From Cellvibrionales bacterium UBA4495 (GTDB taxonomy: Bacteria; Pseudomonadota; Gammaproteobacteria; Pseudomonadales; Porticoccaceae): a DNA stretch of 55,202 bases. The notes under the pieces were generated by a model. The model had not been told where the DNA came from. It searched no databases and saw nothing but the letters and a program-made list of their open reading frames with translations. The DNA lies in the NCBI GenBank assembly GCA_002388905.1, contig DGNJ01000125.1, positions 1-55,202 of the forward strand. The letters run 5' to 3'. The stretch's first letter is position 1. The number at the start of each line of letters is the position of its first letter. Both the position numbers and the translations under genes were made by a program. Below are positions 55,011 to 55,202 of the stretch, one piece after another.

Positions 55011-55202
55011 AGCCTCTAACCGCTGTGGCCCTGGCCGCATTTGTTCTCGTGGTCCTGCCCGGTCAGGCTTACCAGGATCATTCATCGCTGCCGAACTTCG
55101 GTTTCACAGGCGAAGACCATCATATTCTCCTGCTGGCGGCCGGGGATAGCGGCAAAGGCCGCAAACTGTCGCCGGAGGAGCGCCGAAAGATCGAGAGCCG
55201 GC
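55007..55202 (+). CDS. DUF3106-like exported protein, partial
   Basis: The first 65 codons before the window ends: a signal peptide (MKPLTAVALAAFVLVVLPGQA) and the LSPEERRKIESR repeat start typical of DUF3106 proteins. It overlaps the previous gene by four bases. Function unknown. Confidence 0.65.
   Translation, partial: MKPLTAVALAAFVLVVLPGQAYQDHSSLPNFGFTGEDHHILLLAAGDSGKGRKLSPEERRKIESR

Noticed and set aside
1..55202. tRNA, rRNA, CRISPR, insertion sequences, integrase or attachment sites
   Set aside because: None seen. Without them I cannot claim the catabolic island arrived by transfer; it is defined only by gene content and shared operators.

Overview
The window reads as a gammaproteobacterial chromosome segment, most likely from a marine or halophilic aerobe. 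The grounds are ectoine-pathway genes (ectA, ectB, specialised aspartate kinase), a SUF iron-sulfur operon led by an Rrf2/IscR-type regulator, a periplasmic tail-specific protease (Prc) of the gammaproteobacterial type, and TonB-dependent receptors of the kind abundant in marine oligotrophs and degraders of hydrophobic compounds. Placement below class level is a guess.

Region 1 (about 0.9 to 37.7 kb) is a catabolic island. It encodes three TonB-dependent receptors, two exported beta-propeller proteins that each carry a single c-type heme motif (CxxCH), a third exported beta-propeller, two different Baeyer-Villiger monooxygenases (BVMOs), three short-chain dehydrogenases, a GDSAG esterase, two acyl-CoA ligases, an acyl-CoA dehydrogenase, two crotonase-fold enzymes, a 3-hydroxyacyl-CoA dehydrogenase, a thiolase, a cyclase/formamidase-fold hydrolase, a SnoaL-like protein, a GST, a membrane methyltransferase/reductase-like protein, an MFS carrier and a TetR regulator. 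The logic fits import of a hydrophobic ketone or cyclic compound, oxygen insertion by BVMO, ester or lactone hydrolysis, alcohol oxidation, CoA activation and beta-oxidation. The substrate cannot be read from the sequence; a terpenoid, steroid, alicyclic or aryl ketone are all possible.

The most striking signal is a 16-bp palindrome, TCAACA-N4-TGTTGA, found 11 times. It lies upstream of essentially every transcription unit of the island, including the TetR gene itself at the right border. At several promoters one half-site supplies the -35 hexamer. In front of two TonB receptor genes the site is doubled with exactly the same 39-bp spacing, bracketing the promoter. This defines a probable TetR-repressed regulon covering about 37 kb and roughly two dozen genes.

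Region 2 (38.0 to 40.7 kb) has housekeeping genes: cardiolipin synthase, a uroporphyrinogen-III synthase-like gene and a DCC-family thiol oxidoreductase. Region 3 (40.8 to 47.2 kb) is the minus-strand SUF operon rrf2-sufB-sufC-sufD-sufS-sufU-sufT, with an IscR-like operator over its promoter. Region 4 (47.2 to 50.5 kb) is an ectoine-type operon ectA-ectB-ask that lacks ectC. Region 5 (50.7 kb to the end), plus strand, has prc, an exonuclease III gene, a histidine-rich exported protein, and a sigma factor/DUF3619-like/DUF3106-like trio that runs off the window. No rRNA, tRNA, CRISPR array, insertion sequence or prophage was seen.
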